Below are positions 16,191 to 25,008 of a stretch of DNA of 46,228 bases, piece after piece (within the stretch, counting starts at the first letter, position 1; each line of letters starts with the position of its first letter). Made by a program: the position numbers and the translations under genes. Source of the stretch: Spirochaetales bacterium (GTDB lineage Bacteria; Spirochaetota; Spirochaetia; SZUA-6; JAFGRV01); contig JAFGHO010000032.1 in the NCBI GenBank assembly GCA_016930085.1, positions 1 to 46,228 on the forward strand. The letters run 5' to 3'. The notes under the pieces are model-generated. The model had not been told where the DNA came from. It saw nothing but the letters and a program-made list of their open reading frames with translations, and ran no database searches.

Positions 16191-17543
16191 ATGTCCGGTA
16201 AGATGGCACAGGAAAAGGAATCCATACAGCAGATCGTCGAGAAGGAACTTCAAAATCTCATTAAAGCGACCGAGTTTATACAGTCGTTTTATACCCAGAT
16301 CTATGATTCAATTATCAATCTGCGGGACAATGTTTTTACGAACGCATTCACCTCGAATCAGGAATGGAAGAAATCACTCGATCCTTCCGCCGAAACGCTT
16401 CAATTCCCCCAATTCACCCTTCAGAGTCTCGAAGGAGAGATACAGAACAACGCGGACCTGATCGTCACGGTATTGAATAATATCCAGGCTATCGAAAATA
16501 TCTCGCTCAAGAATCCGGAATCCATGTCCATCGCCTCCCTCAACACGATGAAGGAACTCAACACATATATCATCGCCTTTATCCAGCGGCTGTATTCCCA
16601 CGATCACCTTTCCGTTCTTGCGTCACAGCGTCTCAATCTTGCCAAGAACATCAGGGAGTCGATCGCACAGGTCTTTGAAAACAATATCAATCCTTATATC
16701 GAGCGCTTTATCACGATCAAACAGGACGAATACAGAATCAAGCTTCGCCCCGAACTCAAACGTCTTGTCGGGTCCCACGCCCTCTATATTCAAAACACTA
16801 AAAAGTACGACGAATCGATCCGTCAAAAATGCAGGGAACTGTCGCTGGAATATCTTCAGGATCTTGTCGTGGTGGGTATTGCCGACCTCGCGAAATCCGA
16901 CGAAAGTTTCGAGCGCGAGATACGGTCGCGATACGCGACACAGGACACGCAAACACGATCCGGGAGGGTCTTCAGGCTCAAGGAAATCGCCAACCGTTCC
17001 ATCGCCCAGATACAGAATCTGACGAATCTCGAACAGTTTCTCTCATCCGTGTATGAATACTATCAGCCGCTTACGATTTTCCAGCAGATCATCAATTTCG
17101 TCAAAAAACTGTTTACGGGAGCCGGGATAGATTTTCCCAAAAAAGACCTCGTCTTTTTCTATTCCTCCCGGTCGGGGAGAATCGAACGCCGGCAGACATC
17201 GGTGAGGAACCTGCTGCACGATGTCGCTTCTCTCAGGAATTTTCTGACAAAAATCAAAAACACCTTTGATTTCTACACCTATACGAAGAACACCAGCATT
17301 ACCACGATCAAGGAAATGGAAAATGTCATTGACAACAGCATCTCCTCCCTCGACAGTATCCATACGCAATGCATCGGTCTCAGGGACTGGCTCATCTGGA
17401 AAAAGAATATCAATTACCTGAAAAAAATCCCCCCCAGACAGCAGGAAGAGTTCAATGACCTGATTCTCGCGATCAACCACAATCTCATTATCAACAAACA
17501 GAACCTCAGGGATATGAATAAAAAGTACGAGCAGCGGGATTGA
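16191..17543 (+). CDS. Uncharacterised helical protein, 450 residues
   Basis: I do not recognise this family. The protein is soluble by inspection, with no signal peptide or membrane helix, and strongly helical with many amphipathic segments (IQQIVEKELQNLIKATEFIQ; NTYIIAFIQRLYSHDHL; DVASLRNFLTKIKNTFDFYT). It is rich in Asn, Ile, Gln and Lys and has short coiled-coil-like stretches. The central part has the only non-helical segment (AGIDFPKKDLVFFYSSRSG). A weak AGGA precedes the ATG at 16191; a second in-frame ATG lies at codon 5. Neighbours (SDR upstream, convergent FGGY kinase downstream) give no functional hint. A structural or cytoskeletal role is only a guess. Confidence 0.7.
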   Translation: MSGKMAQEKESIQQIVEKELQNLIKATEFIQSFYTQIYDSIINLRDNVFTNAFTSNQEWKKSLDPSAETLQFPQFTLQSLEGEIQNNADLIVTVLNNIQAIENISLKNPESMSIASLNTMKELNTYIIAFIQRLYSHDHLSVLASQRLNLAKNIRESIAQVFENNINPYIERFITIKQDEYRIKLRPELKRLVGSHALYIQNTKKYDESIRQKCRELSLEYLQDLVVVGIADLAKSDESFEREIRSRYATQDTQTRSGRVFRLKEIANRSIAQIQNLTNLEQFLSSVYEYYQPLTIFQQIINFVKKLFTGAGIDFPKKDLVFFYSSRSGRIERRQTSVRNLLHDVASLRNFLTKIKNTFDFYTYTKNTSITTIKEMENVIDNSISSLDSIHTQCIGLRDWLIWKKNINYLKKIPPRQQEEFNDLILAINHNLIINKQNLRDMNKKYEQRD

Positions 17544-17635
17544 CGGCGGACCGGCTTTCAGGGCCGTGTTCGATTTGTATCTTCTACGGATTGTTTCGTG
17601 AAAAGTCCGGGGAAGCGGTCAATCGGCCTCCCCTC

Positions 17636-19180
17636 CTACCGCAGACGGTAGTCCAGGGACCTCTTGATAATGTTTTTCCAGCCCTCATACCGCCTTTTCC
17701 GCTCCTTCTCGTCTATTGTCGGATGATAGGCGACACCCTTTTTCGCGAGGCCTTCGAGTTCGTCTTCAGATTTCCAGAATCCGGCTGCGAGTCCCGCCAT
17801 GTAGGCGGCGCCGAGTGCCGTGGGTTCGGGGTGCGGAAAGTATTCGACATCAAAACCGAGAATGTCGCTTAAAAACTGGCAGAGAAATCTGTTCCTGGAA
17901 ACCCCCCCGTCGAGTTTGATATTTCCGGGTCTGATCCCCGTATCGCTTCCGATCCCGTCGACAATGTCCTTGATACGAAAGCAGAGTCCTTCGAGCACCG
18001 CCCGGATGAGATGGTTTTTTTTTGTATCCAGACTGATTCCAAAGAAGTTCCCCGTTGCCGTGGGGTCCCAGTACGGAAAGGTAAGCCCGGAGGTAAAAGC
18101 GGGAAGGAAATAGACCCCGTTGGTCGATTCCACTTCACCGGCAAGCGCCTCCGATTCATCGGGGTGCTTGATGAGGTTGAGTTCATCCTTGAGCCAGTCG
18201 ATGATGTTGCCGGTATTCTGCGACTGGCCCTCGAGCATATAGGTGGTTTCACCGTTCACCCGCCACGCGACAAGCGGATAAAGCCTTCGTTTCGAGGCGA
18301 ACGGGCGTTTCCCTGTGTTTATGTCGATAAAGGAACCTGTCCCGTTCGTGCATTTCATATCGCCGTAGCGGAAACAAAGCTGGCCGAACAGTGACGCCTG
18401 CTGATCCGCGACCATCGCGAGGATGGGAATCCCGCCGCCGAAAAGGGTCGTCGTGCCGAAATTCCCCCTCGTTTCCCTGATTTCCGGGAGGATATGTTCG
18501 GGAATTTTAAAAATCCCCCGCACGATCGGATTCCACTTCAATGTGAAGGGGTCGAGAATCCCGGTCGAAGATGCGGAAGAATAATCCGTTGCGTGGACCT
18601 TTCCCCCGGTGAGGTTCCAGAGTATCCATGAATCGATCGTTCCCCACGCGACCTGCGATGAGGGCTTTTTCACCTTTTCATTGAGTTCGGGATGTTTCTG
18701 AAGCAGGTACCCCGTCCTCGAGGAGGCATGGACGGAATCGAATTTCAGAATCGATATGGTCGTGAGTTTTGTGTTCGGGATTACGGAACAGAGCATCCCG
18801 ACGATTCGCCTCAGGATACGCAGCCAGAAAAGCCCCGTTTTTTCTTTTGCGTACGCCGCGGACCGTTTGTCCTGCCAGGTGATGATGTTCGTGTAATGTT
18901 TTCCGGTTTTTTTGTCCCATAAAAGAAATGAAGCGCGCTGTGTCGAAATACCCATGGAGACGATGTCGTCCGCCGTGTATTTTTTGGTTGAAAGGACATC
19001 CGCGATCACCTGCCTGCTCATCTTCCAGATTTGACCTGGATCTTGTTCAACCTGGCCTTCCTCGTTGATAATATAGGAAGGTTTCGCCCGTACTTCATGG
19101 ACGATCGAACCATTTTTATCAAAAAGAAATCCCTTGATATTTGTCGTTCCGACATCAAGAACCAAAACAAATTTTTTCAT
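17636..19180 (-). CDS. FGGY-family carbohydrate kinase, glycerol-kinase-like with altered substrate site
   Basis: The 514-residue ATP-dependent sugar/polyol kinase has the N-terminal DVGTTNIKGFLFD phosphate motif, TWQDKR, VADQQASLFGQ, NGTGSFIDINTG and the FGGY C-terminal signature LDGGVSRNRFLCQFLS with GAAYMAG. Compared with E. coli GlpK, the glycerol ligands Arg83, Trp103 and Asp245 have counterparts (QR, WQ, ADQQ). The position of Glu84 is Ala (QRAS near 81-84) and the Tyr135 region is divergent (PNTKLTTIS). Glycerol may therefore not be the substrate. The ATG at 19180 is chosen from the family start; a longer frame to 19318 would cross the promoter region. No ribosome site is visible and the putative promoter implies a nearly leaderless mRNA. 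Confidence 0.82.
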   Translation of the reverse strand: MKKFVLVLDVGTTNIKGFLFDKNGSIVHEVRAKPSYIINEEGQVEQDPGQIWKMSRQVIADVLSTKKYTADDIVSMGISTQRASFLLWDKKTGKHYTNIITWQDKRSAAYAKEKTGLFWLRILRRIVGMLCSVIPNTKLTTISILKFDSVHASSRTGYLLQKHPELNEKVKKPSSQVAWGTIDSWILWNLTGGKVHATDYSSASSTGILDPFTLKWNPIVRGIFKIPEHILPEIRETRGNFGTTTLFGGGIPILAMVADQQASLFGQLCFRYGDMKCTNGTGSFIDINTGKRPFASKRRLYPLVAWRVNGETTYMLEGQSQNTGNIIDWLKDELNLIKHPDESEALAGEVESTNGVYFLPAFTSGLTFPYWDPTATGNFFGISLDTKKNHLIRAVLEGLCFRIKDIVDGIGSDTGIRPGNIKLDGGVSRNRFLCQFLSDILGFDVEYFPHPEPTALGAAYMAGLAAGFWKSEDELEGLAKKGVAYHPTIDEKERKRRYEGWKNIIKRSLDYRLR

Positions 19181-19191
19181 TTTTATAGCAT

Positions 19192-19220
19192 TGTATAGCA
19201 CAATAACGACCTTTGTACAA
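19192..19220 (-). promoter_or_regulatory. Possible short-leader promoter of the FGGY kinase gene
   Basis: On the minus strand TTGTAC (19220-19215) and TATACA (19197-19192) are 17 bases apart. Transcription would start about five bases before the ATG at 19180, which fits the missing Shine-Dalgarno. An alternative is TTGTCA-N18-TATATT further upstream. Confidence 0.35.
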
Positions 19221-19240
19221 TATAAAAAACATTTCTCGCC

Positions 19241-19269
19241 TTGACAAGGAAACCCCGGGTTGTTATAAA
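19241..19269 (+). promoter_or_regulatory. Near-consensus sigma-70 promoter of the small Cys-rich protein gene
   Basis: TTGACA (19241-19246) and TATAAA (19264-19269) are separated by 17 bases; transcription would begin near 19276, just ahead of AAGGAG at 19285-19290. This is the strongest promoter match in the window. Confidence 0.7.
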
Positions 19270-19298
19270 CGTACCATAACGAACAAGGAGCATACCAC

Positions 19299-19469
19299 AT
19301 GGCGGAAAAAAAATGCAAAGGCGATCACGAAGGGCATCTCTGTGTGCTTGCGAGCAGGGAGCTGTTCGATGACATCATGAAACTGACAAAGGACCCGCAG
19401 TATATCTGCTTCAATTGCGGCCGCGTGGCCGATTGCGAAAAAAACCTCTGTAATCCAATGAAATATTGA
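19299..19469 (+). CDS. Small Cys/His-rich protein (56 aa), probable metal binder
   Basis: A 57-codon frame starts at an ATG nine bases after AAGGAG and follows a near-consensus promoter. It encodes MAEKKCKGDHEGHLC, a helix (ASRELFDDIMKLT) and YICFNCGRVADCEKNLC. The spacing of Cys and His (C-x3-H-x2-H-x-C, then C-x2-C, then C and C) suggests a zinc or other metal site. I have the impression that similar DHEGHLC...CGRVA...NLCNP proteins occur in other anaerobes, but I cannot verify this. It is divergent from the FGGY kinase. The function is unknown. Confidence 0.8.
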   Translation: MAEKKCKGDHEGHLCVLASRELFDDIMKLTKDPQYICFNCGRVADCEKNLCNPMKY

Positions 19470-19514
19470 CGCCTTCCAATGTCCGGGCCCGCCGCCTATC
19501 ACTATAAACGGTTT

Positions 19515-19552
19515 CCGGCACCGAGCCATAAGACATCCGGTTCCGGTGCCGG
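19515..19552. other. Inverted repeat between convergent genes
   Basis: CCGGCACCG (19515-19523) and CGGTGCCGG (19544-19552) form a 9-bp stem with a 20-base loop between the stops of the small protein gene and the GH44 gene. Neither strand has a T-run after it, so termination is only possible, not shown. Confidence 0.35.
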
Positions 19553-19558
19553 CTCCGA

Positions 19559-21388
19559 TCAACAAAAGGTTTCAACAAGCCCCACATAGTATTGCGCGAT
19601 AAGAAGGGCATCCACTATATTTATCACACCGTCGCAATTTGCATCCGCCCTGTCGAAAATGAAATTAGCCGGGTCCAGTCCGACATAATACTGCGCAACG
19701 AGGAGGGCATCCACGATATCGATATTCCCGTTGTCATTGACATCCCCCATCGCGGAGTGGGAAACCGGCCGGCTCTTCAGGATGATATGTGCAACGGAAA
19801 GCTTCGGGAGGGTACAAACAAACCGGTTCCCTGTTATCGAGGAAATCCCCGTACGTTTTGTAATCGAAGAGCCGGCGGAATCGAACGCCCATACTTCCCC
19901 GGAGGAGTAATCGATATTTCCGCTGATGGCAAAGATCGCATTCATGCTTTGATCGTAATTTTTATTGATCGCGATAATATGGAGTTCGGACTCATCACCG
20001 CTGAAATACGATGCGTAGACTGAACTGTCGCCCACATTGTTCGTCTCCGCCTTCACCGTTGTGTCCCCGAATGTGCCGTTATTACCGTCATAGTTTCTGT
20101 ATATTTTGAACGCCGCACTCGTATACCGGGTGGTATCCTCGAGTTGCCAGTAATTGGCGAGGTACACGCCGTATTTACCGAAAATGCCAAGGACATCGGC
20201 GGTCGCGATACCGCCTGAAACATGGTTTTCGCCGCCATAGCAGTATTCGGTGACCGCGCATTTCGTTCCCGGATAATATCCGTCGATCGACTGCTTTAGC
20301 CGGGGGATCAGGGGGAGAAAATCGGAAAACCATTCCCCGATCCAGCTGTCTTCCGTATAGGAAGGATCCCAGAGGCTTCGGGGGGCCTGAATACGGGCTT
20401 TGCACGTTTCATCGCTTCCCGCACCATTGAATACGATCCGCTGTCCTCCGCCCTGCGCTTCGGGATACCAGTGAACATCGAGGACGTCGAGCAGTCTTCT
20501 GCCGTCCGAATTGGAAGCGGCGCGCATTGAATCCAGATAATAGTCGATAAACCATTCGTAACCGCCGCGGACGGATTCCCAGTCGGGGGCGTCCTGAAAG
20601 CTGCTGAACGCGGCAAACCCGTAAAGAACGGGTCCCAGAAGTTCGGCTTCAGCATCCACATCCTTGACCGATTTAGCAAGGGCGACGGTTTTTTCGATTA
20701 TTTCACGGCACCCGGACTCATCGGGATGAATCCGGGGGTGGGTGGAAGGCCAGAGTGCGGGTTCATTGTCCAGGCAGTAGAACCGGATGCCCAAAGCACT
20801 CCCCGCGGGGCCGTTTTTGTTCACGAGAAAATTGACAAACTCGTCCATATACACATAATTGTCCCCGGTATCGGGATTGAGGGAAAAGGCCGATCCCTTT
20901 TTCGCTATTACCTCCTTCCATCTCGGCGACGGAGCCGTTTCGCTTTCCGCAACTTCTCCGTTTTTGTCCGCCGACACATAACCCGCCATCTGAAGCGTGA
21001 CAATTGTCGCACGGGCTTTTGTGACGTCTGCCTCACGGGCAACGGTCATGACAGCCGCCGGCGTCTCGAACATATTGTCCGGTACATCAAGCGAATCGCA
21101 AAGGTAATTGTCGCTGCTGTTGTGCCAGTCTTCACCCGCATTCGATGCATTGGTTTCCCAGTTATAGCCGGTTGTCCTGTTTCCGCCAATCCTCCGAACG
21201 GTCCAGTTTTCCGTTCCGGTAAGCAGCTGGTTTGTCCCGTAAATATAAGGACTGATCGGCTTGTTATCGGTTTCGGTATCGATGGTAAAGGTGACATCGA
21301 GTCCGAATGTACTCAGACAGATAAAAAGAAAAAGAAAAATAAGCCCGCAACGGAGTGTCTTTCCCCCAAAAAAAAGATACGATTGCAT
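19559..21388 (-). CDS. Secreted glycoside hydrolase family 44 (endoglucanase/xyloglucanase-like) with two dockerin-like repeats
   Basis: The 609-residue protein starts with a signal peptide (CGLIFLFLFICLSTFGLD). The catalytic domain (about 35-540) shows GH44 features: RRIGGNRTTGYNWETNASNA, YVSADKNG, FYCLDNEPALWPSTHPRIHP with the acid/base Glu, VLDVHWYPEA and VTEYCYGG with the nucleophile Glu. The end (about 550-609) holds two Ca-binding repeats, GDVNDNGNIDIVDALLVAQY and ADANCDGVINIVDALLIAQY, the pattern of type I dockerins. GH44 enzymes cut beta-1,4-glucans and xyloglucan. No cohesin or scaffoldin is in the window, so the repeats may anchor to other partners. GGAGG seven bases upstream sets the start. 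Confidence 0.9.
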   Translation of the reverse strand: MQSYLFFGGKTLRCGLIFLFLFICLSTFGLDVTFTIDTETDNKPISPYIYGTNQLLTGTENWTVRRIGGNRTTGYNWETNASNAGEDWHNSSDNYLCDSLDVPDNMFETPAAVMTVAREADVTKARATIVTLQMAGYVSADKNGEVAESETAPSPRWKEVIAKKGSAFSLNPDTGDNYVYMDEFVNFLVNKNGPAGSALGIRFYCLDNEPALWPSTHPRIHPDESGCREIIEKTVALAKSVKDVDAEAELLGPVLYGFAAFSSFQDAPDWESVRGGYEWFIDYYLDSMRAASNSDGRRLLDVLDVHWYPEAQGGGQRIVFNGAGSDETCKARIQAPRSLWDPSYTEDSWIGEWFSDFLPLIPRLKQSIDGYYPGTKCAVTEYCYGGENHVSGGIATADVLGIFGKYGVYLANYWQLEDTTRYTSAAFKIYRNYDGNNGTFGDTTVKAETNNVGDSSVYASYFSGDESELHIIAINKNYDQSMNAIFAISGNIDYSSGEVWAFDSAGSSITKRTGISSITGNRFVCTLPKLSVAHIILKSRPVSHSAMGDVNDNGNIDIVDALLVAQYYVGLDPANFIFDRADANCDGVINIVDALLIAQYYVGLVETFC

Positions 21389-21495
21389 GATAAACCTCCA
21401 CAGCCATTGATTTTTAATCTTCCGACAGATTGTTTATATCGGTTTTTAATCATTTCATTTATCATATATACCATTGTTTTTCCCGCAAATATATA

Positions 21496-21507
21496 GGACA
21501 TATGTCC
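21496..21507. promoter_or_regulatory. Perfect 12-bp palindrome GGACATATGTCC upstream of the GH44 gene
   Basis: The palindrome lies 108 bp upstream of the GH44 start and downstream of the hppA terminator, so it is placed to act as an operator for the glycanase gene. No promoter boxes could be assigned with confidence around it. Confidence 0.3.
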
Positions 21508-21542
21508 GTGTTTTCATGCTGATCACCACACCAGGCGCACAA

Positions 21543-21578
21543 AAACGGGGCGGACATGCCGCGCCCGCCCCGTTTCTT
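21543..21578 (-). terminator. Rho-independent terminator of hppA
   Basis: On the minus strand an 11-bp stem (AAACGGGGCGG with CCGCCCCGTTT, arms 21575-21565 and 21553-21543) is followed by further T residues (TTTTTG). It lies about 17 bases after the hppA stop at 21592. Confidence 0.8.
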
Positions 21579-21591
21579 AATATTTCATTTA

Positions 21592-23907
21592 TTACGGTAC
21601 GATCGCCTGAACGATCATGTTGTTCACGGTGATGAACAGCCCCACGAAAACGATCGATACCATACTCATGAGTTTGACAAGGATATTGATCGATGGACCC
21701 GAAGTATCCTTGAAGGGGTCCCCGACCGTATCGCCGACAACCGCCGCCTTGTGCGCTTCGGAACCTTTTCCACCGTGCTGTCCTTTTTCGATAAACTTTT
21801 TCGCGTTATCCCAAGCACCGCCCGCGTTCGCCATCATGATGGCCAAAACAAACCCGGAGGCAAGGGCTCCGGCCAGAAGGGCGATCACGGCAAAAGGGCC
21901 GAAAATAATACCGACAAGGATCGGCGCTATAATCGCCAGAAGCGAGGGGAGGATCATCTCCCGCTGCGCCCCTTTTGTGGAAATGGCCACACACGCAGCG
22001 TAATCCGGCTCGTCTTTCCCCTCGAGGATCTTCTTCTCCTTGAACTGCCGCCTTACTTCCTTAACCATATCGCCGGCCGCGCGGCCCACCGCACTCATCG
22101 AAAGGGAGGAAAAAACAAAGGGGAGTACGGTCCCGATAAACAGCCCGATAAGGATGACCGGATTCAGGAGATTGATCTTGAGAAAATCGATATTGACCGC
22201 GTTTTCGGCCGGAACCGCCATCCACGCCCCGAAATCGATTATCCCGGAATAGAAGGAGCGGAACGAAGCCGAAATGGATTCGATATTCTTATGCATGAAC
22301 TCCAGGATTTTATTACCGTATTCGGCAAGCAGCGCGAGTGCGGTGAGTGCAGCCGACCCGATGGCGAATCCCTTGCCTGTGGCTGCCGTGGTATTTCCCA
22401 GGGCGTCGAGGGCGTCCGTCCTCTCCCGGACTTCGGCTTCGAGACCCGCCATTTCGGCGATACCTCCCGCGTTATCGGCGACCGGGCCGTACGCGTCGGT
22501 CGAAAGCGTGATGCCCAGGGTCGAAAGCATACCAACCGCGGCCATTCCGATCCCGTAAAGTCCCTGTCCCCCTCCTCCAGAGAGGAAATATGCCGCGAGG
22601 GTGGCGGCAACGACGGTCAGGACCGGAATAAGCGTAGAAACCATTCCAAGGGAAAGACCGGCGATAATGATGGTCGCCGGGCCGGTAAGGGATTCGTTTG
22701 AAAGCCTTTGTGTCGGCTTGTAATGGTCGGAAGTATAGTATTCGGAGAAAATACCGATGATATTCCCCGCGAGAAGACCGACAAACATGGCAAGCCATAT
22801 ACCGATGTACCCGGGACCCATAATAAACCATACAAGAATGAAGGAACATATCGCGATAAGGACGGTCGACGTATAGACCCCTGTTCGTAATGACCGGAGA
22901 AGAACCTTCTGTGAAGCCCCCTCCTTTGTCCGCACCAGGAACGTTCCGATAATCGAGCAAAGCACACCGATCGTTGCGATCGTCACCGGAATCTGTATGG
23001 CATTCAGGGCCATATTCGCCGGAAACATACTGCCGGTAAAGGCGACGGATCCCAATGCCATTGTCGCGACGATCGAACCCACATACGATTCGTAAAGGTC
23101 CGCGCCCATTCCCGCGACATCGCCCACATTGTCTCCGACATTGTCCGCGATCGTTGCCGGGTTTCTCGGATCGTCTTCAGGTATCCCCGCTTCGACCTTG
23201 CCGACAAGGTCGGCTCCCACATCTGCCGCCTTGGTAAAAATACCGCCTCCAAGACGGGCAAAGAGGGCGACGGATGAAGCCCCCATTCCGAAGGTGATCA
23301 TGATCGGCGGTATTTCATTCACATCCTTTATCCAGTGGAGTGTCTCGAGGAACAGCCACCTGAGAAGGGTCCACCAGATCGAAAGATCCAGGAGCCCCAG
23401 CCCGACGACGACCATCCCCATCACCGTCCCCGATGAAAAGGCGACACGGAGTCCCGCGTTCAGGGATTTACGCGCCGCCCACGCGGTACGGGCGTTCGAC
23501 CGTGTCGAGATATACATACCGATAAATCCGGCAAGCCCGGAGAAAAACCCGCCTGTGATAAAGGCGAACGGAACGAACCCGGATATAATATCAAACCCGA
23601 AAGAAAGAACAAGGAAAATTATAAAAAGAACCAGAAGGAAAATTCCGACCACCTTATACTGCTGCTTCAGGTAGGCCATGGCCCCTTTCTGGACATGCCT
23701 GCTGATCTCTTTCATTTTATCCGTTCCCGCATCCTTTTTAAGGATGGTAAGGGCAAGGACAAGGGCAAAAACAAGCGCCGCGATCGAACCGATCCAGGCG
23801 ATCAACATGAGACTCGCCCCGCCGCTTTCTCCCGTATCCCCGAAAGAAAGGGCAGCGGGGACGATACTCAGGAGAATAATAAGTAAAAAAAGAGTACTTT
23901 TTTTCAT
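21592..23907 (-). CDS. hppA: Membrane-bound pyrophosphatase (ion-translocating, probably K+-dependent)
   Basis: The 771-residue polytopic protein couples pyrophosphate hydrolysis to H+ or Na+ export. Active-site segments are intact: the acidic DNVGDNVGDVAGMGADLYE (near 240-258 of the protein), GLEAEVRERTDALDALGN and GDTVGDPFKDTSGPS near the C-terminus. The motif GNTTAATGKGFA has Ala where K+-independent enzymes have Lys, so K+ dependence is predicted. Whether it pumps Na+ or H+ cannot be decided by eye. The ATG at 23907 opens a signal-like first helix and follows GAGAGGA; a longer frame to 23976 would overlap the promoter. It is a single-gene unit, with promoter upstream and terminator downstream. 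Confidence 0.95.
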   Translation of the reverse strand: MKKSTLFLLIILLSIVPAALSFGDTGESGGASLMLIAWIGSIAALVFALVLALTILKKDAGTDKMKEISRHVQKGAMAYLKQQYKVVGIFLLVLFIIFLVLSFGFDIISGFVPFAFITGGFFSGLAGFIGMYISTRSNARTAWAARKSLNAGLRVAFSSGTVMGMVVVGLGLLDLSIWWTLLRWLFLETLHWIKDVNEIPPIMITFGMGASSVALFARLGGGIFTKAADVGADLVGKVEAGIPEDDPRNPATIADNVGDNVGDVAGMGADLYESYVGSIVATMALGSVAFTGSMFPANMALNAIQIPVTIATIGVLCSIIGTFLVRTKEGASQKVLLRSLRTGVYTSTVLIAICSFILVWFIMGPGYIGIWLAMFVGLLAGNIIGIFSEYYTSDHYKPTQRLSNESLTGPATIIIAGLSLGMVSTLIPVLTVVAATLAAYFLSGGGGQGLYGIGMAAVGMLSTLGITLSTDAYGPVADNAGGIAEMAGLEAEVRERTDALDALGNTTAATGKGFAIGSAALTALALLAEYGNKILEFMHKNIESISASFRSFYSGIIDFGAWMAVPAENAVNIDFLKINLLNPVILIGLFIGTVLPFVFSSLSMSAVGRAAGDMVKEVRRQFKEKKILEGKDEPDYAACVAISTKGAQREMILPSLLAIIAPILVGIIFGPFAVIALLAGALASGFVLAIMMANAGGAWDNAKKFIEKGQHGGKGSEAHKAAVVGDTVGDPFKDTSGPSINILVKLMSMVSIVFVGLFITVNNMIVQAIVP

Positions 23908-23947
23908 TTTTTTGATTATTCCTCTCTCGTTATAGGATGTTCCCCCT

Positions 23948-23976
23948 AATGTAAAGATAAAACTATTTTCAGTCAA
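23948..23976 (-). promoter_or_regulatory. Promoter of hppA
   Basis: On the minus strand TTGACT (23976-23971) and TACATT (23953-23948) are 17 bases apart, giving a leader of about 34 bases that holds the GAGAGGA ribosome-binding site. Confidence 0.6.
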
Positions 23977-24009
23977 GACGATAAACTTTCTTGCACTAAT
24001 CGAGACAAC

Positions 24010-25008
24010 ATGATAGCATTATGGTTTGTGAAAAACGTAATATTCATGCCTTTTATATTTCTGTTTGTCCTCATCGTTATATTTCTTCTTCTCACCTCGA
24101 TTCATGTGCTGAATCAGGTTCTCGCCGAACATATCGAGGCGGGCCAGATAACGATCGGGTTTATTCTTTCAGCGTTTCCGTTCGCTTTTCTCTACGCCCT
24201 TCCCGCATCCGTCCTTCTCGCCTACATCTTCATTTTTTTTAAAATGCTCAAGACACCGGGCTACAGATTCTTTACGGTTATTTTCGTCGCCGGTGCAGCG
24301 TTTGTCGTACTCGCGGCCGGGATGATCTTTTTTACCGCCATTACACCAAAAGGCCAATCGGAAAGAAAAACAGTCGAACAGATTATCCTTCCCGGAAAGT
24401 TCTATAATGCCGAAAAAGCGACGATCAATACAGGTGCCATCGACAACAACACACTCTCCAATACCCTCGTCTTCTCTCCGGGAAGCATGAGAACCCGTAT
24501 GGCATTTTACAGAAACGGTGTGGGCAGGATAAGCGGTAATATCATCAGACTGAGTTTATCCGGTGACGGCAGAGAAATGATTTCTCTGCCGGTCGGGAAC
24601 CCGTACCGGAGTGCCGGATCGAATGATTTTTTTACCAGTGAGTTTTTTTCCGCGTACGGAGATTTTGTACGTGACCTGATCCAGCTCGTCGTATCGGGAG
24701 GAATCGGGTTCTACATCTACTGTTTTGCATTTTCATTCTTTTTCATGACCACAGGTGTTTTCATGAGAATATCGAAATGGCCCCTCTTTAATCTCTGTTT
24801 CATGTTTTTTATCATAACCGGTGTCTTTTTTCTCTACAGGCTTTACAAAAATATCCTGCTCATCGAACTGGATAAACTCATGAAAGGGATAACGCTATCA
24901 TCAATGGTTCCGGCCGTTGCCTTGATTATTACCGGCGCGCTCCTCTTTCTCATCGACATACTCTTTATACCGGCGGGATTCGAAAAAAAGGAAACCGCAG
25001 GTGCTTAG
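24010..25008 (+). CDS. LptF/LptG-like six-helix permease subunit
   Basis: The 332-residue membrane protein has three N-terminal helices (about 8-32, 50-75, 82-108), a beta-rich extracytoplasmic domain (about 110-215) and three C-terminal helices (about 220-250, 255-280, 298-322). This order and size match LptF/LptG (YjgP/YjgQ) permeases, which pull lipids from the inner membrane with an ABC ATPase (LptB). The PASVLLAYIFIFFKMLKTPGY stretch in helices 2-3 parallels the conserved LptF/G segment. Sequence similarity elsewhere is too weak to be sure. Its stop overlaps the start of the next gene by 8 bp, so the two are probably made together. No LptB-like ATPase is in the window. It is divergent from hppA. 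Confidence 0.55.
   Translation: MIALWFVKNVIFMPFIFLFVLIVIFLLLTSIHVLNQVLAEHIEAGQITIGFILSAFPFAFLYALPASVLLAYIFIFFKMLKTPGYRFFTVIFVAGAAFVVLAAGMIFFTAITPKGQSERKTVEQIILPGKFYNAEKATINTGAIDNNTLSNTLVFSPGSMRTRMAFYRNGVGRISGNIIRLSLSGDGREMISLPVGNPYRSAGSNDFFTSEFFSAYGDFVRDLIQLVVSGGIGFYIYCFAFSFFFMTTGVFMRISKWPLFNLCFMFFIITGVFFLYRLYKNILLIELDKLMKGITLSSMVPAVALIITGALLFLIDILFIPAGFEKKETAGA

Noticed and set aside
21556-22701. Long plus-strand frame opposite hppA
   Set aside because: It is antisense to a clear membrane pyrophosphatase; its His/Arg/Asp/Gly-rich translation is typical of a shadow frame.
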